From: Candidatus Auribacterota bacterium
GTDB lineage: Bacteria > Auribacterota > JAFGBW01 > JAFGJP01
Length of the DNA stretch: 5,190 nt
Direction: 5' to 3'
Assembly (NCBI GenBank): GCA_016929035.1
Contig: JAFGJP010000120.1
Span: 1 to 5,190, forward strand
The translations under genes and the position numbers were made by a program. This document shows, piece after piece, positions 4,423 through 5,190 of the stretch (positions are counted from its first letter, which is position 1; each line of letters opens with the position of its first letter). Below the pieces are notes generated by a model that did not search any database, was not told where the DNA came from, and saw nothing but the letters and a program-made list of their open reading frames with translations.

Positions 4423-5190
4423 TGCCCTTGAGCCTTTTCATCACGCGCCGGATATCGATCTTCGCCGGACAGGCAGAAATGCACCTTCCGCAGCCTGTGC
4501 AGGCGTAAACACTGGCTACCTTGGGAAAAAAATCCAGTTTTTTTTCAAAGCGGTTCCTGAGGCGCATCCAAAGCTTCTCCCTGGGGTTGGCACCGCCGGC
4601 GACCCGGGCGAAATCCTTGATCATGCAGGAATCCCAGATGCGAAGCCGCGCCATGCTTTTTTCATCTTTCTGGTCATAAAGAAGGAAGCAGTGGCACGTC
4701 GGGCAGATCGTGTTGCAGGCACCGCACTCAACGCATGTTTTCGCCTCATCGCTCCATATTTCCGATTCATAGTTTCTCTCCACAGCCCCTTTAAGAGAAT
4801 CCTGATGAGGAACCTGATTATCAGCGATATTCTTCTGAACGTCTTCAGTAACTTTTTTTCGGTTGCTTTCTCTCTGCTTCACCAGGTTTTCCCCGGCTTT
4901 TTCAAAAAGAGAAGAAAACTTTTCAATATATTTTTTCCCCTTATCTGAACCGACCTCAACCACGAAACCTCCCTCTGCCATAGAGAGATTAATGTCAAAA
5001 TCCTCCTGTGGATAAGGTTTGACATTCAGTGTCAGGCAAAAACAGGTCTCGATCGCACACGTGCAGTCAGCTGAGATAATAAGGTTTTCTTTGCGAAGCT
5101 TCATATAAAAAGGATCTGTGCAGTCATGGTCTTTGAAGACAAAGTCCTGGACTTTAAATCCCTTGAGGTCACAGGCTTTCACACCGACGA
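4415..5190 (-). CDS. Dicluster iron-sulfur subunit (sulfhydrogenase beta/HydB/AsrA-like), 5' end outside the window
   Basis: The visible 258 codons cover most of a beta-type iron-sulfur subunit; about 80-100 N-terminal residues are probably missing, as the family runs near 330-350. The reading frame is open to the right edge. A GTG at 5180-5182 is not a convincing start: it has no ribosome binding site and falls inside the family motif seen here as VGVKACDLKGF. Numbering from that GTG, conserved features are C40/C42/C47/C49 (CTCAIETCFC); a first [4Fe-4S] motif C150-C153-C156-C160 followed by C163 and C165 (CPTCHCFLL); and a second at C228-C231-C234-C238 (CTGCGRCISACP). The extra cysteines suggest a further cluster. 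A charged, coil-like stretch (about 85-145) separates the halves. The gene overlaps the gamma-like gene by 8 nt (ATGAATAG), so the two products are presumably partners that relay electrons from FAD to the hydrogenase. Confidence 0.88.
   Translation of the reverse strand, partial: VGVKACDLKGFKVQDFVFKDHDCTDPFYMKLRKENLIISADCTCAIETCFCLTLNVKPYPQEDFDINLSMAEGGFVVEVGSDKGKKYIEKFSSLFEKAGENLVKQRESNRKKVTEDVQKNIADNQVPHQDSLKGAVERNYESEIWSDEAKTCVECGACNTICPTCHCFLLYDQKDEKSMARLRIWDSCMIKDFARVAGGANPREKLWMRLRNRFEKKLDFFPKVASVYACTGCGRCISACPAKIDIRRVMKRLKGNE

Noticed and set aside
5180..5182. GTG as the true start of the beta-like gene
   Set aside because: The frame stays open to the edge, there is no ribosome binding site, and the GTG lies inside a family motif; the gene is best treated as cut off by the window.

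Overview
The window carries seven genes, all on the minus strand, encoding most of a membrane-bound, complex I-like [NiFe] hydrogenase (group 4, Ech/Hyc/Mbh family) together with a flavin and iron-sulfur electron-entry module of the sulfhydrogenase beta/gamma (AsrA/AsrB-like) type. The organism looks like an anaerobic bacterium known mainly from metagenomes. The repeat-rich intergenic style would fit groups such as Omnitrophota, Nitrospirota or Desulfobacterota, but that placement is a guess from style, not a demonstrated affiliation.

In transcription order (right to left) the genes are: a dicluster iron-sulfur beta-like subunit, cut off at the right edge (4415-5190); an FAD/NAD(P)-binding gamma-like subunit with a [2Fe-2S] site (3601-4422), overlapping the first by 8 nt; a four-cluster HycB-like polyferredoxin (2863-3429); a NuoH/EchB/HycD-type membrane anchor (1751-2674); a NuoB/EchC/HycG-type small subunit with hydrogenase-style CxxC spacing (960-1385); a NuoC/EchD-type 30-kDa subunit (461-934); and the N-terminus of the catalytic large subunit with its first Ni-ligand CxxC motif (1-236), cut off at the left edge. 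The simplest reading is that NAD(P)H or a related donor exchanges electrons through the FAD protein, the beta subunit and the polyferredoxin with the NuoB-like cluster and the NiFe site, coupled through the NuoH-like subunit to ion movement. No antiporter-like NuoL/EchA subunit and no maturation gene is visible here.

The non-coding DNA is at least as striking. Two junctions are tight (8-nt overlap and 25-bp gap). The other four, at 237-460, 1386-1750, 2675-2862 and 3430-3600, are filled with composite arrays of degenerate short repeats that start within a few nucleotides of the upstream stop codon. Two families dominate: a strict 7-bp family (minus-strand units like GATACAA) and a 10/11-bp family (ACGCAGATTN-like). 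Each spacer has one arm upstream of the next gene and an inverted arm just after the preceding stop, separated by a pyrimidine-rich (+ strand) core. The 365-bp spacer nests the 7-bp arms inside the 10/11-bp arms. Two of the 10/11-bp arms contain the same REP-like perfect hairpin, within a 55-bp repeat that matches at 53 positions. One array runs up to the start of the nuoH-like gene, which has no recognisable Shine-Dalgarno sequence.
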